This document shows, piece after piece, positions 51,423 through 60,331 of a stretch of 64,000 nucleotides of DNA; positions within the stretch are counted from its first letter, which is position 1, and each line of letters begins with the position of its first letter. Location of the stretch: positions 33,629 through 97,628 of the forward strand of contig UQYI01000007.1 in NCBI GenBank assembly GCA_900545265.1, read 5' to 3'. The position numbers and the translations under genes were made by a program. The notes under the pieces are model-generated. The model made no database searches. It was not told the origin of the DNA and was given only the letters and a program-made list of their open reading frames with translations. The DNA comes from an uncultured Eubacteriales bacterium. GTDB taxonomy: Bacteria > Bacillota > Clostridia > Christensenellales > CAG-138.

Positions 51423-52184
51423 TCAATGACCGTAATGCTGCAAAAAGCGGCGGGTGCGCTCCTTTTGCGGGTGTGTAAAAAGCTGTTCCGGCTTCCCCTC
51501 TTCCACGATGACCCCTTCATCCAGAAAGAGTACCCGGTGGCTCACCGCCCGGGCAAAAGCCATCTCGTGCGTAACGATGACCATGGTCATGGTGCTTTGA
51601 GCCAGCTGCCGAATGACCTTAAGCACCTCGCCTGTCAGTTCCGGATCCAATGCAGAGGTCGGCTCATCAAAAAACAGTATCTCCGGCTCCATAGCCAAAG
51701 CCCGCGCAATGGCCGCCCGCTGTTGCTGCCCTCCGGAAAGTTGGCAGGGATAGGCTTCCGCCTTATCCTCCAGCCCCATGCGCTCCAGCAGGATCCTTGC
51801 CTTCTGTTCCGCCTGTGTCTTGCCCATCTTCCCTGCGCACACCGGCGGATCGGCTACATTTTTTAAAAGCGTAAAGTGCGGAAAAAGATTGTATTGCTGG
51901 AAAACCAGTCCAAAGGTTCCCTGCAGCTGCCGCAGGGTCTTTTTATCCGCATAAACACTGGGGCCATCTCCCCGGTTTTGGGCTGCCGTCCTGCCGCCGT
52001 AATACAGAGACCCGCTGTCCATCCGTTCCAGAAGGGTGGCGCACCGCAGCAGAGTGCTCTTTCCGCCGCCGCTGGGACCGATGATGGAAACTACTTCTCC
52101 CTTTTCCACCCGGAGAGAAGGACCCTTGAGCACCTGCCTGCCTGCAAAAGCCTTGCAGGCATTTTGTATTTCAAATACAGCCAT
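51423..52184 (-). CDS. amino-acid ABC transporter ATP-binding protein
   Basis: A 253-residue ATPase of the polar-amino-acid (GlnQ/HisP) type. Walker A GPSGGGKST, Q-loop LVFQQYNLFPH, signature LSGGQQQRAAIARALAMEP, Walker B ILFFDEPTSALDPE and H-loop VTHEMAFAR. GAGGAG precedes ATG 52184. Third gene of a binding protein-permease-ATPase operon whose permease is interrupted. Confidence 0.92.
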   Translation of the reverse strand: MAVFEIQNACKAFAGRQVLKGPSLRVEKGEVVSIIGPSGGGKSTLLRCATLLERMDSGSLYYGGRTAAQNRGDGPSVYADKKTLRQLQGTFGLVFQQYNLFPHFTLLKNVADPPVCAGKMGKTQAEQKARILLERMGLEDKAEAYPCQLSGGQQQRAAIARALAMEPEILFFDEPTSALDPELTGEVLKVIRQLAQSTMTMVIVTHEMAFARAVSHRVLFLDEGVIVEEGKPEQLFTHPQKERTRRFLQHYGH

Positions 52185-52194
52185 GGCAGTCTCC

Positions 52195-52851
52195 TCAGTT
52201 ATAATAGGTAAAAGCCTTTTCACATTTTTCCATGGCAAAGGCTACCCCGTAGTTGAACACATAGTAAAACACCCCTGCCGCCGCTAGAGCCAGCATCCCC
52301 GGGGTTTGAGGAGAGGCCACGATCTGCTTGGCCCGGGTAAACATCTCCACCGTGCCTATGACCGAAGCCAAGGACGTGTCCTTCACCAAAGTAATGACCT
52401 CGTTGGTCACGAAAGGCAGTACACGCTTTATCATCTGCGGCAGCAAAATGCGAAAGAAAGTCTGTCCCCGGCTGTAGCAAAGCACCTGCGCCGCCTCCCG
52501 CTACCCCTGAGGGATGGATTCCAGACCACCCCGGTAAATCTCTCCAAAGTAAGCGGCATAGTTGATCACAAAAGCCAGTATCACTGCCGTAAACCGCCAG
52601 TTCCCCGGCACGGTGATCCCCAGCAGAAGCTTTGGGCCATAAAAAACCACCATCAGCTGGAGCATCAGAGGCGTTCCCCTCATGATGGAGATATATGCCT
52701 TTACGACGCCCCGCAGCAGCATGTTCCGGCTCCGCCGCCCGGCCATGACCAGCAGACCCAAAGGCAGCGAGCCCAACAGGGTCAGCAGAAAAATAGCCAG
52801 TGTGGTAAGAAATCCCTGCCCCAGCAGGGAAAACATGGTGGAAACGTTCAT
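52195..52851 (-). pseudogene. amino-acid ABC transporter permease with in-frame amber codon
   Basis: Codons before and after the TAG at 52501-52503 form one continuous His/Glu/Gln-type permease of ~218 residues. Upstream part (116 residues): LLGQGFLTTLAIFLLTLLGSLPLGLL through NYAAYFGEIYRGGLESIPQG. Downstream part: REAAQVLCYSRGQTFFRILLPQ and the last helices. The TAG takes the place of the Gln normally in IPQGQxEAA; one C-to-T change from CAG explains it. The conserved Gly of the EAA loop is also changed to Cys. So this is a decaying gene, a suppressed amber, or a read error. Confidence 0.82.
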
Positions 52852-52852
52852 C

Positions 52853-53656
52853 TTATTTGCCGAGCATGCACAGGCTGTCCAGTACCAGCCCCTTATCCTC
52901 GTACTTTTGCGCTATCTCCAGCATGGTGCCGTCCTTAGCCATGTTCCACAGCTGTTCGTTCACCGCATCCCGCAGCTCCGTGTTGCCCTTGAAAAAGCCG
53001 ACGGCATATTGTTCCTGGGAAATGGCCTCCTCCAGCATTACATAGCCCTCTCCGTTGACGGACAGCTGATACGCCGCCACGCCCTTATCCACGGCCACGG
53101 CATCTACTGTACCCTGAGACAGATCCAGAAAGCCCGTGTTATAATCTCCCAATTCTACCACTTCCTTCAAGCTTGCCTTAAAGGCTTCGTTGGCGTTCAC
53201 CGCATCGGAAGCGGAAGAGGCCGCCTGCACCATCAGCCGCTTGCCGGCCAGATCCGTCAGCGTTTGTATGCCGGAATCCGCCTTTACTACCACTACAATG
53301 GAATTGTCCACATAGGGATCGGACCAGGTGTATTCGTCTTCCCGTCCGGTAACGGTAAACCCGTTCCAAATGCAGTTGATGCTCCCCGCAGCCAGCTCTG
53401 CATCCTTACTGTTCCAGTCAATGGCCACGGCTTCAAAGTCCCAGCCCAGCCGGCTGCAGGCTTCCTTTGCCAGTGCCAGATCAAACCCGTCATAGCTTCC
53501 GTCTGCCGCTATAAACCCGAAAGGCGGGAACTCTGCGTCAAACCCAACGATCAGTTTGCCGGAGGATTGCCCGGCCTGCTTTTCGTTATTCTTGGCACAG
53601 GCGGCTAAAGACACCGCCAGCACCAGCGCCAACATTACGGAAAACCATTTTTTCAT
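52853..53656 (-). CDS. amino-acid ABC transporter substrate-binding lipoprotein
   Basis: A 267-residue periplasmic-type binding protein. Lipobox AVSLAAC (Cys20), then the SBP_bac_3 fold: LIVGFDAEFPPFGFIA, GFDLALAKEACSRLG, AIDWNSKDAELAAGSINCIW and WSDPYVDNSIVVVV. It binds a polar or acidic amino acid. The stop is 1 nt from the permease start. Its own frame is intact although the permease is broken. Confidence 0.92.
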   Translation of the reverse strand: MKKWFSVMLALVLAVSLAACAKNNEKQAGQSSGKLIVGFDAEFPPFGFIAADGSYDGFDLALAKEACSRLGWDFEAVAIDWNSKDAELAAGSINCIWNGFTVTGREDEYTWSDPYVDNSIVVVVKADSGIQTLTDLAGKRLMVQAASSASDAVNANEAFKASLKEVVELGDYNTGFLDLSQGTVDAVAVDKGVAAYQLSVNGEGYVMLEEAISQEQYAVGFFKGNTELRDAVNEQLWNMAKDGTMLEIAQKYEDKGLVLDSLCMLGK

Positions 53657-53790
53657 TGCTTCATTTCCTCGCTTTTGTATTTATACTCTGTAAATTTGAA
53701 TTTTAATACAATTCCACACCGGACCTGGATTGTAACGAGCAAAACGGTGCTTTCCGTAAAAAATATATTTTTCTGTCATCCTGCAAAAGT

Positions 53791-54822
53791 ATGAGCCCTT
53801 GCGGCAGACTTCTCCTTTGCTGTATACTGAATGCTATAAAAGAAGTATATCTTGTGACCGGTGCAGGCGGCTACCTGGGGCGAGCGGCAGTGGAAGCGCT
53901 TTTGCACCGGGGCTGCCGGGTGAGGGCTCTGGTACACAGCCCTCAGGGCGCCGCCAACCTTCCTGCCGGAGCCGAGGCCGTACCGGGCAGTGTTCTGGAG
54001 CCCGCTTCCTTGCAGGCCCTTTTCTCCGTTCCCGGAGAACCGCCCCTATGCTGCATCCATGCTGCCGGGTTGATCTCTGTAAACCGCAGAGATCCTCAGG
54101 TGCGCCTTGTCAATGTGGAGGGCACAAAAAACATTCTGGAGCTGTGCCAGGCCCGAATGGCCAGGCTTGTATATGTATCCAGTGTAGATGCCCTGTGCCT
54201 GCCGGAAAGAAATGAGCCCGTTCGGGAACCGCAGCGCTTCTTCCCGGAAAAGCTGTCTACGGAGTACGGCCGTTCCAAGGCGGAAAGCGCCAACATGGTT
54301 CTGGAAGCCGCCAAAGGGGGGCTCTCCGCTTCCGTTGTGCTGCCCAGCTGCATACTGGGCCCCGGAGATGCCCGCAGAGGCTTTACCAGCATAATGCTGC
54401 AAGCCTATCTGCGGGGTATCCCGCCTGTAAGCATTACCGGCGGATATGATTTTGTGGATGTGCGGGATGTAGCCCAGGGGATCCTTGCCGCCTGCCTGAC
54501 CCCCGGTGGGAGCGTTTATCTGCTTACCGGCCGTTACGGCTCTGTAAAAGAGGTGTTTGATTGTCTGGCGGATTATACCGGGCGCCCCCGCACCCGCCTG
54601 ACCCTGCCTTTAGAGCTTCTGTATCCGGCGCTGCCCTTTGTATCCCTCTATGGTGCAGTGACCCGCCGCCGAATGCCCCTTTCCAGCAGTGCTTTAAAGC
54701 TACTGGCAGCCCATCCGCTATATGACCATAGCCGCGCCACCCGTGAATTGGGCTTTATGCCCCGCCCTCTGGAGGAAACCGTCCGGGACACGGCCGCGTT
54801 TTTGCTGGGCCGAAGCGTTTGA
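53791..54822 (+). CDS. NAD-dependent epimerase/dehydratase
   Basis: An extended short-chain dehydrogenase, up to 343 residues. Rossmann motif VTGAGGYLGRAAVEALLHRG, VYVSSVDA, catalytic YGRSK, and a C-terminal domain like those of dihydroflavonol-reductase/3-beta-HSD-type enzymes. Start is uncertain: ATG 53791 gives ~17 extra residues and has no good ribosome site; homology begins near VYLVTG (53839). Substrate unknown. Divergent from the amino-acid ABC operon. Confidence 0.8.
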   Translation: MSPCGRLLLCCILNAIKEVYLVTGAGGYLGRAAVEALLHRGCRVRALVHSPQGAANLPAGAEAVPGSVLEPASLQALFSVPGEPPLCCIHAAGLISVNRRDPQVRLVNVEGTKNILELCQARMARLVYVSSVDALCLPERNEPVREPQRFFPEKLSTEYGRSKAESANMVLEAAKGGLSASVVLPSCILGPGDARRGFTSIMLQAYLRGIPPVSITGGYDFVDVRDVAQGILAACLTPGGSVYLLTGRYGSVKEVFDCLADYTGRPRTRLTLPLELLYPALPFVSLYGAVTRRRMPLSSSALKLLAAHPLYDHSRATRELGFMPRPLEETVRDTAAFLLGRSV

Positions 54823-55101
54823 AGCTGAATCAGTCTCTTATGCTGTATTGTCCATGCCGATGTCTGTGTGTTATACTTGCCCGGTAAATGCAACAGCATC
54901 TATGCATTCCGGCATGATATACTGAAGACCTGTTTTTTACTTTGCAACAGAACAGCTTTCTTTTTTCTTTCGTCTGACAAAGGATATTGGCTGAGGGAAA
55001 ATAACCGATGGCGACAAAATAAATTACATTATCTGTTTTTAAAGGCAGAATTCCAATTTTCCGGACTGCAAAGATGCAATAACAGGGGACACTGGAAGCT
55101 A

Positions 55102-55803
55102 TTGAAAACGTTCTTTACATACGGAGAAACCGAGCTTGCCTATTTGCGGCATAAGGATAAACGGTTATGCGCCGTTATCGACCGCATCGGTCATATAGAC
55201 AGAACGGTAGATGCAGATCTGTTCTCTTCGGTGGTACACCACATCATCGGCCAACAGATTTCTACCAAAGCACAAGCCACTGTCTGGCAGCGGATGCAGG
55301 ATGTACTTGGTAAAGTGAACGCCGAAACGATCCTTGCGGCAGGCGTTCCAAAGCTGCAATCCATGGGAATGACCTTCCGCAAAGCAGAGTACATCACCGA
55401 CTTTTCTGAAAAAGTTCATGCAGGCGCATTTGATCCCAGTGCAGTCGTGCATATGTCCGATGAAGAGGCGATTCGGGAATTAAGTGGGCTGAAAGGCATC
55501 GGTATCTGGACGGCGAAGATGATTTTGCTCTTTTGTTTGCAGCGGCCCAATATTTTCAGCTATGACGACCTGGCTATCCGGCGCGGCCTGCGAATGGTAT
55601 ATCACCACCGCAGCCTAGATCGCCAACGCTTTGAAAGATACCGGCGGCGGTTCAGCCCATATTGCAGTGTAGCCAGTCTATACCTGTGGGCAGTGGCAGG
55701 CGGCGCTATCCCGGGGATGCATGACTATAAACCGAAGGCATTAACCGAAAAAAATCCCGGCTCTTCAATAAAAAAAGAGCCTTCCATACTCCCTGATCCA
55801 TAA
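55102..55803 (+). CDS. DNA-3-methyladenine glycosylase II-like (AlkA, HhH-GPD)
   Basis: A 233-residue base-excision glycosylase that removes alkylated purines. Helix-hairpin-helix LSGLKGIGIWTAKMILLF and the catalytic Asp in YDDLAIRRGL (the second Asp, residue ~156). N-terminal VVHHIIGQQISTKAQATVW is also typical. The start is probably TTG at 55102 with only GGAAG upstream; weak expression or Ada control is possible. It lies 21 nt before an Ogt gene: an alkylation-repair operon. Confidence 0.85.
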   Translation: MKTFFTYGETELAYLRHKDKRLCAVIDRIGHIDRTVDADLFSSVVHHIIGQQISTKAQATVWQRMQDVLGKVNAETILAAGVPKLQSMGMTFRKAEYITDFSEKVHAGAFDPSAVVHMSDEEAIRELSGLKGIGIWTAKMILLFCLQRPNIFSYDDLAIRRGLRMVYHHRSLDRQRFERYRRRFSPYCSVASLYLWAVAGGAIPGMHDYKPKALTEKNPGSSIKKEPSILPDP

Positions 55804-55824
55804 ACTTTTTTTGAGGTGTAAGCC

Positions 55825-56358
55825 ATGATTTTCATTCAGCATTATGATTCGCCAATGGGCGGAATTCTGTTGGCGGCAGACGAAGTCGGACTGACCGGGT
55901 TGTGGTTTGATGGGCAAAAGTACTTTGCCCGCGATCTGCCTGCTGAGCGCATTGAGCGGAACACACCCGCACTTTCGCAAACCGGTCGCTGGCTGGATAT
56001 CTATTTTACCGGTAAGGAACCGGATTTTATGCCGCCTCTGCACCCCATTGGCTCCGCGTTCCGGCAGTCTGTGTGGAAGATTCTTTTGCAGATTCCCTAT
56101 GGGCAAACCACCACCTACGGTGAGATCGCACGGCAGCTTGCAAAAAAGCCGGGGCGTTCAAAGATGTCTGCCCAGGCGGTGGGGGGCGCTGTGGGGCACA
56201 ACGAAATTTCCATCCTCATACCCTGCCACCGGGTGGTGGGCACCAGCGGCAGTCTTACCGGGTATGCCGGGGGCATAAATAAAAAGATCCGTCTGCTGGA
56301 ACTGGAGCATGCGGATATGCACCGCTTTTTTATCCCTCGAAAAGGCACCGCGCTCTGA
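55825..56358 (+). CDS. ogt: methylated-DNA-protein-cysteine S-methyltransferase
   Basis: A 177-residue suicide repair protein that takes methyl groups from O6-methylguanine onto Cys134 in the active-site ILIPCHRVVG. The preceding IPYGQTTTYGEIA is also family-typical. TTGAGGTG lies 8 nt before the ATG. Length as usual. Confidence 0.95.
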   Translation: MIFIQHYDSPMGGILLAADEVGLTGLWFDGQKYFARDLPAERIERNTPALSQTGRWLDIYFTGKEPDFMPPLHPIGSAFRQSVWKILLQIPYGQTTTYGEIARQLAKKPGRSKMSAQAVGGAVGHNEISILIPCHRVVGTSGSLTGYAGGINKKIRLLELEHADMHRFFIPRKGTAL

Positions 56359-56421
56359 AACTCTTTCGACATCCACCGCAAAAAGGTGCAGCCGTTTCCG
56401 CCCCCTGAAAGTGGCTGTTTT

Positions 56422-57375
56422 TTACGGGCAGTTTTTCTTAAACACCAAAACAGGTGCGGTAATATCTATAAGAACGGCAAATTCATCTTCCGGCAATTCC
56501 TTCCGGCTGTTGAAAATTTCCGATGTATACACCGTTTTCAGCTGATAATTCTCCATCCACTCCTGTGTGCAGTAATAGACGCTCTCATCATTGGGCAGTC
56601 CGCAAACCGCAATACGGCCCGAAAGTGCTTCATCGGTATAGATTTGTAAAATAATATTGGAGGGCAGTGGCTGGGAAACAATGACTGCGTTGCGCAGCCG
56701 GTATTTCAGCCACTCTATGGGCAGCAGCTGCTTTCCGCACTTGTCTGCGGCGTAAAAAAGGCCTGCGCATATGGCCGCTTCCAACACGCCCATCACTGAA
56801 AACAGAACCCAATCCGTTTGGCTGAACGCATCCAGATCCCTGCCACCCGTCAGCCATACTGTGATAAAAATACCGGCAAACATCAGACCCGCGCGGCCTA
56901 TCACCCACCATATGGCCCGTTTGTGTTCTGCCTGCAGGCGGTTCAGCTTTTCCTGCAGTATACCGGGCGCTTCTCTTTCCGGAGCAAAGGTTTGTCGACG
57001 GATCGCCGCGCACAGCGGCCATGCGTTTTCAACAGCTGATATACTGCACCGTTTTCCGTTTTTCAGCAGAAAAAGCAAGGTGTATTCCTGTGCCATCACA
57101 AAATCCACCTCGTCTACGCTGCAATCCAGTTTGCCGAACCAGTTATATCTGGCTTTTATCCTTCCCTCTTCTACATGCAGATAGGCACCGTGATTATGCA
57201 GCAGAGAAGGAACAGCCAGCAAGCTGAAGGCAATCCCCATGATTAAGAGCACAGGAAAACCGGCAGGCACCTGTGGATCGACAACAGACAGGAAAATGTA
57301 AAGGGCTGTAAGAACCAGTCCATCCAGGAATAAAATCCAAGAGGTGATTTTTCTATGGATAAACACACCTGTCAT
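56422..57375 (-). CDS. membrane protein of unknown function
   Basis: A 317-residue protein with about five hydrophobic segments: two at about 10-30 and 40-58, two near 160-178 and 190-212. A PH-like beta domain is likely between the pairs (VEEGRIKARYNWFGKLDCSVDEVDFV). I do not recognise a family. It stands alone and converges with ogt. Confidence 0.6.
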   Translation of the reverse strand: MTGVFIHRKITSWILFLDGLVLTALYIFLSVVDPQVPAGFPVLLIMGIAFSLLAVPSLLHNHGAYLHVEEGRIKARYNWFGKLDCSVDEVDFVMAQEYTLLFLLKNGKRCSISAVENAWPLCAAIRRQTFAPEREAPGILQEKLNRLQAEHKRAIWWVIGRAGLMFAGIFITVWLTGGRDLDAFSQTDWVLFSVMGVLEAAICAGLFYAADKCGKQLLPIEWLKYRLRNAVIVSQPLPSNIILQIYTDEALSGRIAVCGLPNDESVYYCTQEWMENYQLKTVYTSEIFNSRKELPEDEFAVLIDITAPVLVFKKNCP

Positions 57376-57590
57376 ACCATTTCCTCCCGCAGTTCTGATC
57401 CGTTTGCCAAAAGTATACTTGCCCGTTCGGCGCTAATCAAGAGGTTTTATGCAAAGTAAGTGTTTTCTCCCTTTATGAAAGAGCTTTGCTGTGACACGCC
57501 GTTCATCAGGTATCAATTAACAGCATTCTTCCCCCGGTGTCTGCTCTGCACAGATGCCGGAAGAATTTTTTGTAAAAAACCGCACGAATC

Positions 57591-57621
57591 TTGGCTCTAC
57601 AATCGTTATAGAGTTTACAAT
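57591..57621 (+). promoter_or_regulatory. MerR-type promoter with 19-bp spacer
   Basis: TTGGCT (57591-57596), a 19-bp spacer and TACAAT (57616-57621). The spacer carries the dyad CTCTA-x-AA...TT-x-TAGAG. This long spacer with a central palindrome is the classic design of MerR-family-activated promoters. It leads to a truncated MATE exporter gene. Confidence 0.6.
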
Positions 57622-57650
57622 GTTGGCATCGCGAAAAAGGAACAAACGCA

Positions 57651-58127
57651 ATGGAAAAGAACCTAACCACCGGCAGTGTATTCAAAAATATCATTCTGTT
57701 CTCGCTGCCGTATTTACTCTCATATTTTTTGCAGACACTCTACGGCATGGCTGACCTTTTTATTATCGGTCAGTTTGAAGGTGTTGCCAGCACGACTGCT
57801 GTTTCCATCGGCTCACAGGTCATGCACATGCTCACGGTGATGATCGTCGGGCTTGCGATGGGAACGACCGTCAGCATCGGGCAAGCCATCGGTGCGTGTG
57901 ACCGCAACCAGGCTGCAAAGGATGTGGGCAATACTGTGACACTCTTTATGGCGGTATCCATCACGCTGATGGCAGTCTTGCTTGTGCTGGTTCGCCCTAT
58001 CGTTTCGGCAATGTCCACTCCGACAGAAGCCATAGGTAGCACGGCGGCGTACCTGACCATCTGTTTTATCGGCATCCCCTTTATCACAGCGTATAACATT
58101 ATCAGTTCTATTTTCCGTGTCTTTTGA
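57651..58127 (+). pseudogene. MATE-family exporter, truncated
   Basis: Only the first 158 of about 450 residues remain: NIILFSLPYLLSYFLQTLYGMADLFIIGQF and four to five helices, ending NIISSIFRVF and a stop where relatives read on into FRGxGDSK. The rest is absent from the downstream sequence, so it is not a simple frameshift. ATG at 57651 follows AAAAGGAAC. Confidence 0.8.
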
Positions 58128-58259
58128 CGTCACCTATGATACATCAAATAGCGCCCGTCATGGCTTTTTGAACTTTCATTTTGCCGTGCGGCGCGCCATT
58201 TATGCACCAGTTTTCCTTTTGTGCTCGGCTGTAATTTTCTTTTGCACCAGTTTCCAAAT

Positions 58260-58517
58260 ATGCAACTTACCATGAAAAACTTAATATCTTGTGCTTACAA
58301 TATGGACAACTGCTGCGTAGAATTGAAATTCACCGATGGCAGCATGATTGCGATTGACACTAACGCAGTGGAGAACGAGGTTGCCGACGATATGTACCAG
58401 CGGTCAGAGTTGGGCTATCTAATCTACAATGCACCGTTGGAATATGCAAATCTCATTTTGAACGGCGATCCCGAAACCTATCTAAAGACGGTTACAGAAT
58501 ACAAGTGTCTTGATTAA
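58260..58517 (+). CDS. DUF6061-like small protein
   Basis: An 85-residue soluble protein with LISCAYNMDNCCVELKFTDG, AIDTNAVENEVADDMYQRSEL and LILNGDPETYLK. By pattern it fits DUF6061, common on clostridial mobile elements and in accessory regions. Function unknown. Start could also be ATG 58272. No clear ribosome site. A strong terminator follows. Confidence 0.65.
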   Translation: MQLTMKNLISCAYNMDNCCVELKFTDGSMIAIDTNAVENEVADDMYQRSELGYLIYNAPLEYANLILNGDPETYLKTVTEYKCLD

Positions 58518-58524
58518 ACGATTT

Positions 58525-58572
58525 AAGCCCTGCTGTTGGTCGATTAAGTGACTGACAGCAGGGCTTATTTTA
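58525..58572 (+). terminator. terminator
   Basis: AAGCCCTGCTGT and ACAGCAGGGCTT, 12-bp perfect stem with an 18-nt loop, followed by ATTTTATTTT. Confidence 0.88.
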
Positions 58573-58653
58573 TTTTGCATAGGTTATTTTAATTTGCAGT
58601 TTGTCGCTGTTGTAGATTGCTTCAATATTCCCACCCTGTAAATGGTAAGATAA

Positions 58654-59780
58654 AGTATACCAATTTCGGCCAAGAGAAGTATACCACCCTTCGCCACGGA
58701 AACTGGGCCACTTTCGCCACAAAAGGGGCCACCTGCGCCACAAAGTATACCACTTAAATTCAGGTCATTTTTCTGGTACAATGGCTGTATTCCAGAGAAA
58801 GACCGTGACGAAATGAAGGGGTATCAAGTGTACAGCAAGGTTCATCAAATGCGGGAGGCTGGCTTTTCCCAGCGCGCCGCAGCAAAAGCTTTGGGTATCA
58901 ACCGCAAGACCGTGAAACGATATTGGGATATGGATGTGGACGAGTATGAGCATAACGCCCGGAAGATCGTTCGCATCCGCAATCTGGATTCCCGCCGGGA
59001 TAGATCGTTACCTGGCTCCGGGAGTATCCTTCTTTGACAGCAGCCCAGGTCTGTGACTGGCTGAAAGAGCATTACGAAGAAGCTCACGCTGAGAGAACGG
59101 TGTCCCGGTATGTGAAAGAACTCCGGGAGGAATACCGCCTTCCCCGGCATCCGAATCCACGAAGCTATGAGACCGTGGCGGAGCTTCCCATGGGGCAGCA
59201 GATGCAGGTAGACTTCGGTCAGACCACGCTCAAGAATGTGGAAGGAGGCTGGACGACGGTGCATGTAGCCGCCTTCCTGCTTTCCCATTCCAGATACAAA
59301 TACGCTCAGTGCCAGAGCAGGCCCTTTACGGCGGCAGATTTGGTGGCTGCCTGCCATAACTGTTTCCGTTACTGGGGCGGGATGCCCCGGGAGATGGTAT
59401 TTGACCAGGACAGCATCGTCTGTGTCAGCGAGAACAGCGGCGATATCGTCTACACCTACGAATTTGAGAAGTTCCGCCAGAACTGCAAGGTGGAGATCTA
59501 CCTCTGCCGGGGAGCAGACCCCGAAAGCAAGGGTAAGATTGAAAATACCGTCAAATTCATAAAAGGCAATTTCCTCAATAACCGTCTTTATGTGGACGAT
59601 GAGATTCTGAATCGAAGCTGTGTGGAGTGGCTGGAACGGACGGGCAACGCCAAAATCCACGGAACCACCAGGAAGATCCCGGCGGAAGTATTTCAGGAAG
59701 AACGGGAGCAGCTTCGTCCTCTCTTTGCGTTGATATTGGCAGTCCGTCATATCCATAGATGGTTCGGCGGAAACAGGTAG
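58654..59780 (+). mobile_element. IS21-family insertion sequence remnant
   Basis: Left end at about 58654 with multiple short repeats as in IS21 elements: AGTATACCA at 58654, 58678 and 58744, and five GCCAC units in between. The transposase istA follows but is frameshifted and cut; the helper istB and the right end are missing. Confidence 0.75.
58813..59780 (+). pseudogene. istA: IS21 transposase IstA, frameshifted and truncated
   Basis: First frame (58813-59037) holds the N-terminal HTH: KVHQMREAGFSQRAAAKALGINRKTVKRYW. The second frame (from about 58995, in frame with 59780) continues IVTWLREYPSLTAAQVCDWLKEHY and the DDE core: MQVDFGQT (first Asp), MVFDQDSIV and a later Glu in ESKGKIENTVKF. 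A one-base frameshift near 58990-59000 separates them. Full IstA has ~500 residues; the C-terminal ~180 are absent. Confidence 0.8.
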
Positions 59781-59924
59781 AAAAAGCCCCACGGGAGTGA
59801 TTTCCCGTGGGGATTGCAGTTCTATTCTGTTTTACTGCTCCCACTCGGCTTTGTGGGCTTCCCACCATGCGGGGAAGTTGGGGTCTTTCTTTAGCTGGCC
59901 TAACAAGTAGGAAATATTACGGCT

Positions 59925-60110
59925 ATTATCTATGATGTGCTGGTCATCAAAGACAATTATCTCATTGAGAAGGAAAATGTCACCCATTTTATTTCCGGCA
60001 TGGCAATCGGCATTGATATGTATGCCGCAGAAATCGTTCTTGACTTGAAAAAAAGTTATCCTGGCATTACACTGGAACTCAGCTATGAACAACTAAATAC
60101 CCCTTTTGCT
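59925..60110 (+). pseudogene. YpsA/DUF1273-type (SLOG) protein fragment
   Basis: The stretch NVTHFISGMAIGIDMYAAEIVL followed by DLKKSYPGITLEL is the core of SLOG-superfamily YpsA proteins (G-M-A-x-G-x-D motif that binds nucleotide-derived ligands). Only ~60 residues remain; sequence before and after does not fit. Debris beside the IS21 remnant. Confidence 0.65.
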
Positions 60111-60154
60111 TTATCTTCTTTGGTGTTAAATGTTGAGATTTCCTGCAATCGTTT

Positions 60155-60313
60155 TCACGACTTCATAATGTCTTTGCATTTTTTATAGCCTTGGGAATAG
60201 GTTACATCCAAACCAAGCTTAACGAATTCATCATACGCATTATCAAGCTTGGTTGGATTAACAACGAATGTACCGGCACCTTGGAAGCGAGGGGCTTTTG
60301 CCTTTCCCTTCAT
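60155..60313 (-). CDS. small basic protein, unknown
   Basis: A 52-residue peptide reading MKGKAKAPRFQGAGTFVVNP and ending YKKCKDIMKS. The composition is that of a real soluble protein (no low-complexity, good codon variety), but there is no strong ribosome site, and it may be the end of a larger lost gene. No family recognised. Confidence 0.4.
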   Translation of the reverse strand: MKGKAKAPRFQGAGTFVVNPTKLDNAYDEFVKLGLDVTYSQGYKKCKDIMKS

Positions 60314-60331
60314 TTTACTGCCCTGTACCAC

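Noticed and set aside
59832..60092. 86-codon minus-strand frame ending in a Trp/Lys-rich tail
   Set aside because: It runs opposite the recognisable SLOG fragment. The last ~25 residues look protein-like and could be debris of another gene, but I cannot support a call.
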